DNA of 64,000 bases from Malaya genurostris (lineage: Eukaryota > Arthropoda > Insecta > Diptera > Culicidae), in the NCBI RefSeq assembly GCF_030247185.1, contig NC_080572.1, positions 178,154,866-178,218,865 on the forward strand, read 5' to 3'. A program made the translations under genes and the position numbers. The stretch's first letter is position 1. The number at the start of each line of letters is the position of its first letter. Shown in pieces: positions 21,200 to 33,566 of the stretch. Below the pieces are notes generated by a model. The model saw only the letters and a program-made list of their open reading frames with translations. It did not search any database and had not been told where the DNA came from.

Positions 21200-22500
21200 C
21201 TAATTCTCAATCAGCACTTCGTAGCTTTTAATCGGCACCTCGCTTCCACCGTAAGGAATGTACAATGTCTGGTGACTGGGATGCACCTTGCCCGGAGTCA
21301 AACTTCCCATGTGATGCGCCCGACCAACGTACAGAGTTTCTCCAGTCGAAGTACGTCCTCCCAATACAGCATTCGGTGGGACGCTACCGAATCCGGATGG
21401 GACCCAAGTTACGTTACCGTTGCAAAGTACCTCAAATGAATGTTTCGGAATTTCCTGGCCGTTGTGGCAAACATAGGATATCTGTTTGCTGGGGAGCACC
21501 TTGGCCGGAAGCTGATCCCCTTCGTGGTATGCTCGGCCTACGTAGATCGGAGCACCGTCACTGTCATGGCCTGCCAAGATGGCACCCGGTGGTAGCGGTG
21601 CACCTGCAGAGCAGTGTGACCAATTAGCTGTTGAAAGAATAAACAGATAACGATGTTAGCTATTGATTTCGAAACCATTTATCTGAAGTGCCATTACCTC
21701 GCTGTTGGCCGACTAGTACTTCGTAATGCAAAAAACTCTGCTCAGCCCCACCGAATGGAATGTACAGACAACCATGGGTACGATGGATCTTACCCGGAGT
21801 CAAACTTCCTTCATGATGGGATCGGCCGATGTAGAGAGGCTCCCCGGAGATCGTATTTCCACAAAGTACAGCTCCGCTGGGTACGTGTCCATTACTGCTC
21901 TGCACCCAAGTAAATCCCTGGCCGCTTAGTACCTGTGCGATAACGATATCAGTTATAAGTTGCAAAACAAGACATTATGTCATAATCGAACAAATTGAAG
22001 GCAAAGATACAGAAAAAAGGGGATTTTTCATCGACTGTGTTATCAGTGGCGCACCTCGAAATGTGATTTGAAAATTTCTAGTCCATTGTGTGACACATAA
22101 GCTGCCTGCTTACTGGGTATTACTTTCGCCGGTAGCTGATCTCCGTCGTGAAACGCTCGACCGATATAAATCGGTGATCCATCCTGATCATTTCCGGCAT
22201 AAACAGCGGCCGGTGGAATTCCCTGATGAGTGGACCATGGCATCCAATTGTATCCTAGAAGCAAATTTCATAATAAGAAATCGTTGTGGGCGTTTTGTTG
22301 CGTATCGGAAATGTTGATAAACCTACTGATTACTCTGACAAAGCATGGTGTTTGTAGTTCAAAACAAAATTTCCTAACAAAAACTAACAATCCAGATTAC
22401 TAGATTGACTCACGTACCACAAGTAACTGTTACTATTCATGCATCACCTGTCCAAATACACTAGTTCAAATTTGAAAACCTATGACTCACCTGCGTTCAT
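21200..22500 (-). CDS. DM9-repeat protein (four exons, four repeats)
   Basis: Minus-strand exons 22500-22491, 22254-22055, 21932-21698 and 21627-21200 join in phase to 290 residues. The first exon is just 10 nt (ATGAACGCAG, then GTGAGT). Each DM9 unit is about 70 residues: repeat 1 in exon 2 (about 7-70), repeat 2 in exon 3 (about 72-143), repeats 3 and 4 in exon 4. Hallmarks recur in each: P..AV..G.D..G.PIYIGR.H..G, then PGK or PAKV.PSK, then a Y.PYGG or HNG.E block and YEVL. There is no signal peptide or membrane segment. DM9 proteins of other invertebrates bind carbohydrates (mannose) and act in immune recognition, and mosquito relatives respond to Plasmodium; the role here is inferred. 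Its paralogue lies at 41258-42782. No stop or frameshift is seen. Confidence 0.9.
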
Positions 22501-22585
22501 GTTGCTAAAAAGAATCAAACTCGCTAGCGCACCACAAACGATCAATAGAATTCAAGGCGTACTCGCGTTTTGCCGGTTCGACGAT

Positions 22586-22614
22586 GACTGAAGTACGATT
22601 CTCCACAATATAAA
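22586..22614 (-). promoter_or_regulatory. Candidate core promoter of the minus-strand DM9 gene
   Basis: On the minus strand a TATA-like TTTATATT (22614-22607) is followed by TTCAGTC (22592-22586), an insect initiator, about 25 bp on. The leader to the ATG would be about 89 nt. Confidence 0.5.
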
Positions 22615-23402
22615 CCTTTTGTTATCATCCGTTTCCGAAATACAGGGTAACACAGCATACTAAAATACTGAACGAAAAAGATAAACGTCGCCGATTGATA
22701 AGAGCATTTCACTGAGATTACAGAAAACGCCGTTGAAACTTAGTATGAGGAATGAGTTAGTAGCTGGGTGCGCTTGCTTCATCATGAACCAGAGTTAGAA
22801 TATTTGCATTTATGGCTCGGTTTAAAGATATGAGAAGTATTAACTATAACTAGATGCCACTCTTCCGAATCTCATTATTCGTACAATATTCAACGAAACG
22901 GATCTAGATACAAACAATCGTCAATCGCCGAAAAGATCAGAAAGTCCACTTATATCCAGACACTGTTTTTCATAAAATTCGAACAAACACTTTAACATTA
23001 ATCGAATAATTTAAACAGCCCTGTTGATAACAACTGTAAATATTTCCCGTATCGAATCGATCCCTCAAACAAATACGGGGTGCAAATTCTTATCTGACTA
23101 CTCATATTCATACACCATGAATATCAGATTTTGTTCGAAGGAAATCATGACCTGTTTTGAATCAATTAAGTGTCATTCGCGAAGAGTGCTTCTAGTCTTT
23201 AACATAAGAATGTGATAGAAATCCATCGTTTTCTTCTTGGAATTCATGCGGCGAAAAATCACCTTGAGGAAAAAGAATTCCATTATTTTTACGTGCACAT
23301 GCGCGAAGATTTTATTTTGCATGTTTCGGATTGACCGGTTTCGTCCAAACTTTCATCGTTTAGTTCTCTATTTGATCATTTTAGAGGTTTCTTCGAAATA
23401 AA
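22615..23402. other. Intergenic upstream of the DM9 gene
   Basis: No gene recognised. It probably contains the proximal regulatory DNA of the DM9 gene. The 63-residue ORF at 23024 has no recognisable features. Confidence 0.3.
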
Positions 23403-26330
23403 CAATTCCAGGAATAAGTAGACGAAAAAGTGACAAAATCAGAATCGACCTTCTCCGATTTGAATGAAACTTTGCACATGGCTTCAATATGGCAAACCAT
23501 AAGATTTGAACCGATGGAGAGGTCAATCCGACTCACGACTGATTTTTAACAAGGGCATATGTATTTTTGCATTTCACGAAAATTACCTTTTTCAAATTGT
23601 TGTAACTCGGAAATCGTTGATTGCACAAACGGTGTTCAGGAAGAAGTTGTAGGGAATCGATTGGGCACTCACTGAAAAAAATTTTTCATTTTTTTCTCAA
23701 TAATTACAAAATAATCCGAAAAAGTTAAATGAAAAAAAATCTGGGCTTTTATTTTTGTGATAATTTTTATTTTAAAGCTCTTATTAAAACCTACAGATTG
23801 ATGGGTATCCCATCCTTGCCTTTTGAAAAATGAAAAAGTTACAACTAAAACAATTTACAGATATATTCGAAATTTGAAGTTCTCGTTGAAAGATAATCAT
23901 TTAAACAGTAGAATATTATTCTACAGGCTGAAGGCAATAAATTTGTTCATGATATCCATTCTTCTAAGAGTAGCTGTTCTTGAGATACTTGGATATTTCA
24001 TTATAACACCATTTTTTATATTTCCATGAATTGTTTATTTGCTTGCTATATCTACAATTATTACATGTACATGAATAATTCTTAATCAATTTCAAGGTTT
24101 TAAGTTTTTGAAAATTGTATGAGTACTACGTGCATCGTCATTCGAATACAGTCTTGAGACGATTGTGGTTTCTGAAATCGGAACGAAAGAATGGTATTTC
24201 TGTGTCCCTGGAATCATTTTGGTATCCTTATAAACACTACTCCACTCGGTCACACCCCGTTCATATTCTTCTTGTGACACGTAACAAAAAGACATGGTCG
24301 TGAATGCATCTCGACGTCTCTGCTCTGCCCATTCATATAATTTTTTTGCAGTTATGATTGGGTGTTCATGTAGTTTAGCCAAGCTTTCAAGTCGTGCCAT
24401 TCGCTTTAAATTACCCCCGAGTGCATCACCATGAGAAGTTGTAAAAAAAGGCCACTCAGCATCAATGGTATACATTGATTTTAATTTACAGAGACTTGCA
24501 AATTGTTTTCTATTTTTGTACTGCGAGGCAGCTCCATCAGACATAAATATTGCTTTTTTAATTTGAATTTTGCCTTTCAAAAATGACATTAAGTGTAAAA
24601 TAAACACTTGAACCGCGATGGTATCATGTTTAAGCACTTCTGAAATCACAATGAAACTTAAATGTTTAAGCTCTTCTGATTCTCTATAATAAATTTCAAA
24701 CGGATGAATGGATGCTTGATCATTACTCCAATAGTGGCTTTGAGCAGCATCCTGAAGCAAAAATGAACAATTTTCTGAAAAATTACAAATAATTACAATT
24801 TCTCCTGTCTTTAAATTACATTTTGCCTTTTTAAGAAAATCAGATTGCTGATTTTTTATAAAATCATGAGTCACAAGTTTTTCTAATCTTTCACAAAAAT
24901 CTGCTGCAAATTCTTCTACTGGTTTGACAAATTTCGCTAGATCACATCTGTCAGTAGAAGCCCATTGTTCAAATCTTATTGTCTAAAACGCTTCTCTCCG
25001 GATCTTTTTTTCGCTGGACAACTGTTGCATCTTTTTGATGAGTCACATAATAGCTTTTTCAAATAATAATTCTTATCATCATACTTGAAATATTTTTCAA
25101 CAGCATGAATCATTAATGAAACATTGTCATGGATTGTGCAAACACATATGTTATGTGAACCAGATGTTCCAAGCAACTTGCAGTGATTTGGTCTTAATGC
25201 TGCAAATGTACTAAATCCAATATTTCGATCTGGAAATTCCTCTTTATAACCCAAATAAATTTCTTTCAATGATGAATAAAGCAATCGTTTTTGTTTGCGT
25301 TCACACTTACCATTCATTTTGACTGTGACGCAATCTCTTGATCCCGGCATTACTCTGCTGACGTCATCGCTGTTGAAATATTGAAGCACCTCGTTTTCTA
25401 TCGTTTCGTTCCTGCTGCGTCCCGTTTGTTTCTTGGCTTTTTTTTCGTCCGTTGATTCTCTTGCCTCCGACACAATGTATTTGTTCGCCTTGAATTGGGT
25501 GGCTATTTTCTCCTTTGACCACGAGTTTGACAAGACAGACAACAAACGCCCTTTTTCATTCCTAGTGCAATCAGGCTTAGCAAACTGCTCTATCATTTTA
25601 GTAATCACTTCATCCAATTCTGCTGCTTTCGTTTTGAGTAATTCTGGATCTTCTTCATCCGCCGGGAACCCGAATATTTGCTTTTTTATACCTCTTGAAA
25701 TATCCAAATATTTTTGTCGAGGATAATTAACATTCCGGGTTTTCTTCGTTGATATCAGAGACACGTTGATTCCTGCGATGCCCTTGTTGAAGAGTTCAAT
25801 GTTGTGTGCTCTTGAATATTCCGCCGCGACTGATGCTTCAGAAAATGCTTAATTGATTGAAGCTGCTGAAGGTACTTCCTCTAAATCGTATTGCGATGTG
25901 GATGGTTGTGGTTCCGTTGTTGACTGCCCTTCTGTTTCCGACGTATGACTTTCCTTATAAACCCGCCTACGACAGCGATCACAAATGCTTAACGTTGTAT
26001 TCAATTTAACCTTTGCACACTTGCAACCCTGATTTTTTTAATTTAGTTCATTTTGAAATTATTGAGAAAAAAATCAAACTTTTTTTTCTGTGTATATTAG
26101 TTTTAAAGTTACCTATTGATTCCCTACAACTTCTTCCTGAACACCATTGTTGTACAATTAACGGTTTCCGAGTTACAACGATTTGAAAAATGCAATTTTT
26201 GTGAAATGCAAAAAAAACAACCCTTTTAAAAATCAGTCGTGAATCGGATTGACCTCTCCATCGGCTCATGGTTTGCCATACTGAAGCCATGTACAAAGTT
26301 TCATCCAATCCTAAGCATTTCTGGAATTGT
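23403..26330 (-). mobile_element. DNA transposon with long inverted ends and unplaced transposase
   Basis: The left end (about 23450-23690) and right end (about 26100-26325) are inverted copies: 'GAATGAAACTTTGCACATGG' against GGATGAAACTTTGTACATGG, 'CCGATGGAGAGGTCAATCCG', 'GTGTTCAGGAAGAAGTTGTA' and GGGAATC. The ends are roughly 240-280 bp long. Between them is one minus-strand transposase remnant. The exact outer ends and target duplication are not resolved; 'CAATTCCAG' on both sides may mark them. Confidence 0.75.
24092..26022 (-). pseudogene. Transposase of an unplaced family, one stop and one frameshift
   Basis: Minus-strand reading begins near 26022 with a zinc-finger-like CKCAKV...ICDRCRRR, runs through an acidic linker to a TAA at about 25849, continues as VSLISTKKTRNVNYPRQ, and reaches CDSSKRCNSCPAKKRSG before a one-base frameshift at about 24977. 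The last part (24874-24092) has LLQDAAQSHYWSN, IFMSDGAASQYKNR and FFTTSHGDALGGNLKR, then ends FVPISETTIV and KNLKP. The conserved Asp residues in LLQDAA and FMSDGA look like a DDE-type core, and the third acidic residue is uncertain. The intact frame would be about 620 residues. It lies within matching inverted ends, so I call it a transposase. I cannot name the superfamily. Confidence 0.7.
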
Positions 26331-26738
26331 CTCCAATGCCTTTCTCATAGCAGTGTTGAGCCCTATTGTCGGAAAACTCTAGTAATTGTTTATCACGGTC
26401 TACTTCTGGTGAAAAAATTTCTTAATAAAGCAAAATATGGTAATCGTTTTTTCCAAGCTCCCGGAGTTTCTAACGAGTCAATATAAACGTGTATGAACTG
26501 GCGTTGTCCTGATAAAAAAAGAGGAGGAGAAATAAACACAAAATCTATTTTAGAAATTTGACCACTTCTTTTTATAGATTTCTACTAACAAACCATATGT
26601 ATGAAGACGGGTTTAAAGAGTTTGAGTTAATGCGTCGGCACATTAAATGAAAGTTTGACATTTTTAATACTCTTCATTCTACAATACTAGTGCCGGAAAT
26701 TGAATCCGGATGGAGTTTGTGAAAATCTGTTAATGTAT
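26331..26738. other. Unassigned
   Basis: No gene recognised; short fragments such as 'AGTGCCGGAAATTGAATCCG' near 26690 resemble the CCGGAAGT modules of the interspersed repeats. Confidence 0.3.
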
Positions 26739-27098
26739 CTATTTGAAATCGTAGCGTCTTTCGGTTTGACGTTTTTGACAATAGATTCTGATACTTTCGG
26801 AAGTAGAAACTGGGAACTGATATATCCAAATACGGTTTGTTTGACATTCAACTACTAACAGCCATAGTCCTGGGGTGTCCTTTGCTGTATCAAGCATACG
26901 TCTCCGGACACGGATGCTTCGTAGATCGCCCTCCACTTGATCGATCCACCTTGCTCGCTGCGCTCCTTTTCTTCTTATCCCAATCGAATTAGATTCAAGA
27001 ACCATTTTCACGGGGCTGTCGTCCGACATCCTAATGACATGCCCAGCGCACCGTAGACGTCCGATTTTGGTTGTCCATACGATGATTCCTAGGTTCAA
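26739..27098 (-). pseudogene. 3' end of a LINE reverse-transcriptase ORF
   Basis: The minus-strand reading IGRLRCAGHVIRMSDDSPVK, then QRARWIDQVEGDLRSIRV is the conserved C-terminal tail of non-LTR retrotransposon ORF2 proteins (usual form RLRWAGHV.RM and RW.D.VE.DLR). The reverse transcriptase core is absent, as expected for a 5'-truncated copy. The C-terminal 30 residues after about WLLVVE look like 3' UTR read-through. RTE- or jockey-like origin is likely but not settled. Confidence 0.7.
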
Positions 27099-27910
27099 CT
27101 AACGAGTTCTTAAAATTGAAATAGTTTTAAGCAAAGTTTTGAAGATTTTTCACATTGTCTTGAACATTCACCTCGAACGACGATTTGTAATTTTTAATAC
27201 TCATAACTGCTTCCATTCTAACTCTTCTTTATGGTCAAGCAAGCGCATTCAACATCCAACTCAATTCACATACCACCTCATAACAGTGCGGTAAAATTTC
27301 ATTTTCGATCGAATAATGTAAGACGAAAATGAAATTTATGACCACTGATCGTCAGCATATCCCTACTTATTCATTTCTTCTTCTTCTTCTTCATTTCTGG
27401 TGGCGTTACCTCACTTGAGATGACGCAGATTGATGGTACAGCGATTTAGCTATATTGTAAGTTAGTTTTCGTTTATAGTCCAATTGACTTTCTTTTCACT
27501 AAACTACAAGTGAAACCCTCGCTATGTGACAACGTGGAGTCACCGAAGTACGGATGAAAATCCTTTCTTTCTCGCGAAATACTCGAATTTTCACCGCACT
27601 AACACGATACGACGTGTTCACTCGTTGAGGGTTTCACCGAAAGTGACTTATTGATTAGAATTTTGCTGCCATTTTCAAGTGAAGCTCCTGGAATTCTTCG
27701 TCAGTTGAATAATCGTACCTAGTCATTTGACGTTTTGATTGCTCAGTTTCGAGTACCAAGTAGTGTAGCTCCTTCATTGCCTTCGCTCTTGGTAGTAAGC
27801 AAGTTCGAACGAACAGAATTATGAATTGAGTAAAGTATTAAAAATGAAAACTGAAGGAGGAAACAATTAATTTATGTGTATTCTGTGATTGATATTTCAG
27901 CTATCTGGTT
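27099..27910. other. Unassigned repetitive DNA
   Basis: No gene. TTC-rich microsatellite at about 27369-27395. The segment 27500-27860 has GTGAAACCCTC and GAGGGTTTCAC in inverted orientation (27510 and 27627), which suggests another decayed element that the next entry has interrupted. Confidence 0.35.
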
Positions 27911-28291
27911 AACTGCCCATACTTGCATATCAGTCCCATATGGAAAATCGGCAAGTCGAGAAAAAGACGATTAAAATATTATTTCCGAATTATTTGATAT
28001 ACTGTGCTACGTAATGCTAAATCATGGTATTACATGAAATATCGGTAATACACCTTTACTATTCCAACATTTCAGCAAATAAAATTATTGAAATTTGCAC
28101 TGAATGAGACTGATATGCGGGTATTTTGCATATGGGACAGACATGAGTTGATATTTTTTCCACATTTTACTGAACAAACCCTCAACTTTTATTGCAATTT
28201 CTGAGAGTATGTTGAGGATAGATTTCATTTCTCAAGCTACCTCAAAATGGTGAAAATCGATATGGAACTGATATGCGAGCATGGGCAGTTT
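27911..28291. mobile_element. Miniature transposon with ACTGCCCAT ends
   Basis: The left end AACTGCCCATACTTGCATAT then CAGTCCCATAT is matched in reverse at the right end (AACTGCCCATGCTCGCATAT then CAGTTCCATAT), with TA at each outer border. About 33 of 37 end positions agree. No ORF in 380 bp. Confidence 0.75.
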
Positions 28292-29690
28292 ATCTTTCAT
28301 CGATTATCTTGAACCAATTCGAATGTTTACATGAACCTCATTTGAAGACCGCTCTCACACTATTGAAAGAGATATTTCGTTACTTCAAGAGATCAACTGA
28401 CGGTGGTTAAACTGAGCCTCGATTGAAGAGAAACGATTGATGAACTGAATGCTGCCCGTTCGGGCCGTCAGCAAACATTGTGTGTGTCAGAGAATGAAGT
28501 TTACTGCAGTAGAGAGATCGTCAGTGTGTTTCACATTCAGTTTCAATTGAATTGAATGAAGTTTTACTGCACTGCCTCATAATACCTAAACCGGAAGTTG
28601 GATCTGGATGAGATACTTATCTATGGGAATATAACACCATTTAGTCGAATATAATTATATGAAAATCAGTTAAACCATCTCACAGTGGTTCAAAGCTGCA
28701 ATTTTATGCCTTTAATTTTTTGGCGGCCTCATCGTAAACTTTTCCTTGTTGGTGTCTTCTGCAAAGTTGTAACGGGTATTGATGCGGTTTTATGAACATG
28801 AACGACCATGTTCCAGCACGTGTGTAAAGACAGATAAAAAATAACTTTTTACTGGAGACAGATATAGAGTTTTTGTCTTCGACAATATTGTAACTTTGCA
28901 GAAGAAAGCATTTCGCTATGCATAAACCATGTAGAGTCTCTGGAGAACGGGGTGTTCATGAAAGTCTACGTTTGTCTACGAGGGGGGAGGGGGGCTTTTG
29001 TGCAAAGTCTACGTAGTCTCATTTTTTTATTCACAAAAAAAATACGGATATATGATCAGTCAGATTCAATATAAAGAAAATGTATACCATTGCTTAAGTG
29101 CAAATTTCCGAAAAATATCTCTTCCCTATCGTTCATCCGGTAAAGACGCTTGAGAATCATTGTGTCTCGTTGCCGCTTGTGTATCTGTAATAACTGAGAA
29201 TTGATAACACCTCCCGTTCCGGTGAACGACAAAGTTGAAGATATAATTGAACTAACACAAATGGCACATCCCTGCGCTCGCTTTGGGGCTTTCAGTATCA
29301 TCTTGACTGTGGACCATCTCGAGAATTATTTTAACTTTTAGTTAAAGTTGAGCAGTTAGCAGTTTGTCGTTATAGAAAATAACTCTGCTCCGGAGCATGA
29401 TTATTTTTGGCAGTTCTATAATTATTTGCCGACATTGTAAAACAATCTTGCAAAACAATTATAAATTTTCTCCTTTGTAATGTTTTTATACTCACAGTAA
29501 AAGACCCAGGCGGGTTGCGTGAAAGGCATCGACTTACCGATCACACGATACCCGTGCCCAATATGGAAAAATGTTCCAGTTGACGAAGTGTTTCACTCGA
29601 TTTTATCGTGAGAAGGGGAAGCGTTAAGTTAAAGAAGCTAGAAGGCGTTGCAAACGATAATTTTCTTAAATTGAGGGTTACAAATCATGA
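28292..29690. repeat. Mixed decayed repeats, no gene
   Basis: 28580-28690 is a CCGGAAGTTGGAT module of the interspersed repeat family. 28780-29010 has CTGCAAAGTTGTAAC and its inverted GTAACTTTGCAGAAG, then a G-rich block 'GAGGGGGGAGGGGGGC' at 28981-28996 between TCTACG repeats. Nothing encodes a recognisable protein. Confidence 0.4.
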
Positions 29691-29714
29691 GTTATTTTGT
29701 GAAAAATAATGAAT

Positions 29715-30955
29715 GTTAAAAACCGTTATAAGGGTTCTTGCGGTAAACGAGTTACGACGCGTTATTTTAAAGAAGTTTTTTTGTAAGTTATAAACGTTAC
29801 AAAGCGTTACATGCGTTAGTTTTTAGTAAATTACAGGCGTTACGAAGCGTTACAAACGTTACTGTTTTGTAAGTTATAGGCGTTATGAAGCGTTACATGC
29901 GTTATTTTTTAGTAAGTTATAGTCGTTACTTGCGTTTCTTTTTCGTAAATTATAGGTGTGACATATTCTTTTGCGAGCCATAGGCATTACGAAGCGTTAC
30001 ATGTGTTACTTTTTAGTAAGTTATAGGTGTTACGAAGCGTTACATATGTTACTTTTTAGTAAGTTATAGGTGTTACGAAACGTTACATGTGTTACTTTTT
30101 GTAGGTCATAGTCGTTACGAATCGTTACTTTTTTGTAAATTATAGGCGTTACGAAGCATTTCGTGCGTTACTTTTTTGTGAGTCATGACGTTACGAAGCG
30201 TTACAAGTGTTACTCGTTTGTAAGTTACAAGCGTTACATAGCAAAGTCCTGGCAATACATTCCTTCCATGGAATTTGACCTTTCTGTTTTAACAGACTCC
30301 GCCGCCGATTCATAGTGTACAGAATCATGCGGTTACATGCATAGATTATTATTTGAGCTTTATGAAGCGTGACATGCGTTCCTTTTTTGTGAGCTACAGG
30401 CGTTACGAAGCGTTACAAACGTTACTCGTTTGTAAGTTACAAGCGTTGCATGCGTTACTTTTTATAAGTTTTAGGCGTTACGAAGCGTAACATATGTTAC
30501 TTTTTACAAGTTATGGCGTTACTCGTTTGTAAGTTATAAGCGTTACGATGCGTTACATGCATTTCGTTTTAGTATGGTTTAGCTGTTACAAAGAGTTACC
30601 CTCTGTAAGTTGCAGGTGTTACGAAGCATTACTTTTTGCAAGTTACAGCCGTTAAGAAACGTGGCAAGCGTTAGTTTTGTGCGTTATGTGGGTTACTTTT
30701 TTTGTGAATTACAAGCGTTACGAAGTGTTACACGCGTTACTTTTTTGTAAATTAGAGTTCATTATTTTATATAAGTTTTAGGCGTTACAAATCGTTACAT
30801 GCGCAACTATTTTGGAAGTTTTAGTTGTTACAAAACGTTACATGTGTTGCATTTTTAAAAGGTACAAGCGTTACAAGGCGTTACATTCGTTACTCTTTTT
30901 GTGTGTTAGGAAGCGTTATATGTGTTACTTTTTGTAGGCAGAGGTTTTGAGAGTT
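29715..30955. repeat. Degenerate minisatellite, about 43-bp unit rich in GTTAC
   Basis: The unit reads roughly GTTACGAAGCGTTACATGCG, then TTACTTTTTAGTAAGTTATA, then GGC, and recurs roughly 25 times with substitutions and deletions. Each unit has about three GTTAC or GTAAC pentamers. An unrelated block of about 100 bp interrupts it from 30243 to 30350. No ORF and no similarity to host genes. Confidence 0.85.
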
Positions 30956-31274
30956 ACGTGATGATCAAAACTCCACTGCCGATAAAGTACGCAGCGGTAG
31001 GTCCAACGAAGCAGAACAGAGTCAAAACCACATAAAATGGAGGATGAAACCGAGATAAAATAAATGACAATAATAATAATACATAAAATTGTGCTGGACG
31101 ACCGGAAAAAGAAAGTGCACGAGCATGCCTTAGTTAAGCAAGATTCTGCAGATATCCTGCCACTGGATTCCGCACATACTTATTTAGGGCTAGAAAGTCG
31201 AACGCAAGCGCACTTCTAGTACATGTTTGGCTGAATCCATTTTTATACGCCAGAGAACAGAATTATTACCCGAC

Positions 31275-31570
31275 AATAGAATGAAGTCAGCACCAGTGTT
31301 CCGAAGCGGCACGAGTGCCTTGAAGGGCATCTCAACGGAACGGGAAGATTACAATGTCGGTTTTCTGGGATCGGCATAGTATACTTTTGGAGAACTACAG
31401 TATTAGCGTGCATTAATGAAGCGATTGAACACCGAAATCACTGTGAAATAGCCTTACATGAAGCACATGAGCATCGCTACCATGGTTAAAATCAACGGTT
31501 TAGGTTCCAATTAGTTGGCCATCACCCTCGTTCACCTGATTTGGCTTTCTCGTACTATTAGCTGTACTCA
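31275..31570 (+). pseudogene. Highly decayed mariner transposase relic
   Basis: Across several frames one reads TPENR, then SVFWDRHSILLENY, then ATMVKINGLG, then VGHHP, SPDLAFSYY. These correspond in order to the mariner blocks around the second and third catalytic Asp (VFWD.hGhhhhDY, SMKTMAKL, PHPPYSPDLAPSDY). Many stops and indels. Sequence before 31275 down to about 30960 may belong to it. Confidence 0.55.
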
Positions 31571-32311
31571 AACGTTAATTTATCTCTGGAAAATTTTCGT
31601 GAGTTTCGTTTTGGAATTTCAGACCACTACTTCCGGAACCTGAATCCGAAACCAATACAACCAAAGCAAATTTGTATGACCATCTACTAATGTAACCTAT
31701 AAATTTAGAAGATGTTTTCCGTTCTCCATGAATCGGTTGTGCTAATCTATGCAGTGAATTGTCGTCATTTAAAGTATGAATGTAAATTATCTCAGAATAT
31801 ATGGCATTATCACAAGTTTTGTGAATTGTTGTGCTATAGAAATATATAGAAAGTCGTAGACATGTGTAACCGAAATAACATGACAGTAAACGTAAAGAAA
31901 TGTAATACAATAACCTTCAATAACCTTGGGCAGTGACAGTTCCAGTGGAAAAGTTTAAAGTGTCTGTTAAAAGCACACCGAAAATGAGGTACATAAGTAA
32001 TCTTCAGTAACATGATTTTTTTTTTATCTGAAACCTCCCCTCCCGAAACGAAAAAGATGAAATATTATTAAAAGCATAAATTCATATGAATACCTCCGGT
32101 GGTCGAAGGTCAGATAAATAAGCGCTCACAAGTACCTATCTCATGCCTCTTCGTATCTATAATGACATTGGATGAATCGCACAGCGTGTTATCGCCCTCT
32201 GAGCTATTGGCGGGTGCAAATTTCGATGAGATTTGCCTGTGGCCGGAAACTTTGCAGTAGCGGTAGCGTAACATAAAATTTGTTGCTTCGGCCCCAATTT
32301 AGTTATTTTTA
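31571..32311. other. Unassigned
   Basis: No recognised gene. The 111-residue minus-strand ORF at 31575-31910 has a composition typical of chance ORFs and no motif. Confidence 0.3.
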
Positions 32312-33482
32312 CACGGAAAGACCGAAATTAGCATTTTGGCGAAAAAATTAGTTGATTTTCTGATTTTAGTTAGTTATTGAGACAACTAAAAAAATCTTAC
32401 TTTTGCTAATTTAGATTTTTTAATTCTGATTCTCTTAATAATAATAAAATATTTGTTGAAATGGCTATTTTGAAATTTTGAATTCACCAATTAAACGTGC
32501 TGTCATTTCTTAGCTAAGGCACGCTTCATATCCATTCAACTAATTTTTTAGTTGAATTAGAGAAATAAAACGTTGTTTTCAACCAACATAAATGGTTGAA
32601 TTGGTTTTTGCAATTAGCAGCTATATGGCGCTCGTTAACACCGTAATGACTACTAGCCACTAGATGGCACACCACCACCGATAAAAAATTCAGTCGCGGT
32701 TATCTTTTCTATATTTGCAGGTATAAATACGATGTTGTATTGGAGAAAAAGACATAAGCGAAACATAAACTTCTTTTTGAAAAATTTTACTTCTAAATCG
32801 CTGTTTTCTTCATTCGACTTCGCGAAATCGACTCTCTCACTGAAAACTTTGAGCACTCGGAAAACAAAAACCGAATACAAGTAGTACACCGGACGGCGTA
32901 GCCCGGAATGAGAAGATACAAAAAAACATCATTTGACGTATACAATTAGAGTGCAACATTCGAAACTCACTTCACTGTTTCCCGTAAAAACATTATTACC
33001 CACAATCGCTTCAACTGCGCACAAATTCTGAATAAATACACTTTCCACTAACAGTTTACGTCATTTTTACATATAAATTTCTAATTTATATAGGGATATA
33101 TCGTAACACATGCGAAAAACATCTAAACAATTTGCGAGCAGTTTCAACAAGACTGTCCCTTTTAGCTTTTTAATGGATTGTTTTGCTTTGACACTACTGT
33201 CCTTCAGTAATGACGGTGATAGATAAATAGAATCAAAGTTTCTGATTTTAATAACGAAATTAGTTGTCAATGAGAATTTCGTGTTGGATCGAAATATTGC
33301 TGGTTTGTGTCCAGAATATTCGCCAACTAAACACATTCTCTAAAAATAAGAGTTTTTTTCAGCACAGTAAATTCTAAATTTTAACTAATTTTATAGTTAT
33401 TTTGGAAATTTTGTTGTTAAAATCAACTAATTCAAAAACAGTAATACGAATTAGGCGCAGAGCTAATTTCGGTCGTTCCGTG
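32312..33482. mobile_element. 1.17-kb non-autonomous transposon with CACGGAA ends
   Basis: The left end CACGGAAAGACCGAAATTAG is mirrored at the right end (CTAATTTCGGTCGTTCCGTG), with one difference. TA flanks both sides at 32310-32311 and 33483-33484, consistent with a TA target duplication. The interior is AT-rich and has only small ORFs without motifs. Confidence 0.8.
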
Positions 33483-33566
33483 TATGTACAAACCGAGTTT
33501 AACGAAACATCGTTTTTTATGTGAACCGATGGAAGCCAGCAATGTAATTGTGCCAGATATGGTGAA

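Noticed and set aside
21265..22317. Plus-strand ORFs of 67-120 residues across 21265-22317
   Set aside because: They are antisense to the DM9 exons, which join in phase and carry the DM9 hallmarks.
24115..25726. Plus-strand ORFs at 24115 and 25433
   Set aside because: They are antisense shadows of the minus-strand transposase remnant.
29690..30960. Possible CRISPR array in the GTTAC region
   Set aside because: The units are a degenerate minisatellite without unique spacers, and the organism is an insect.
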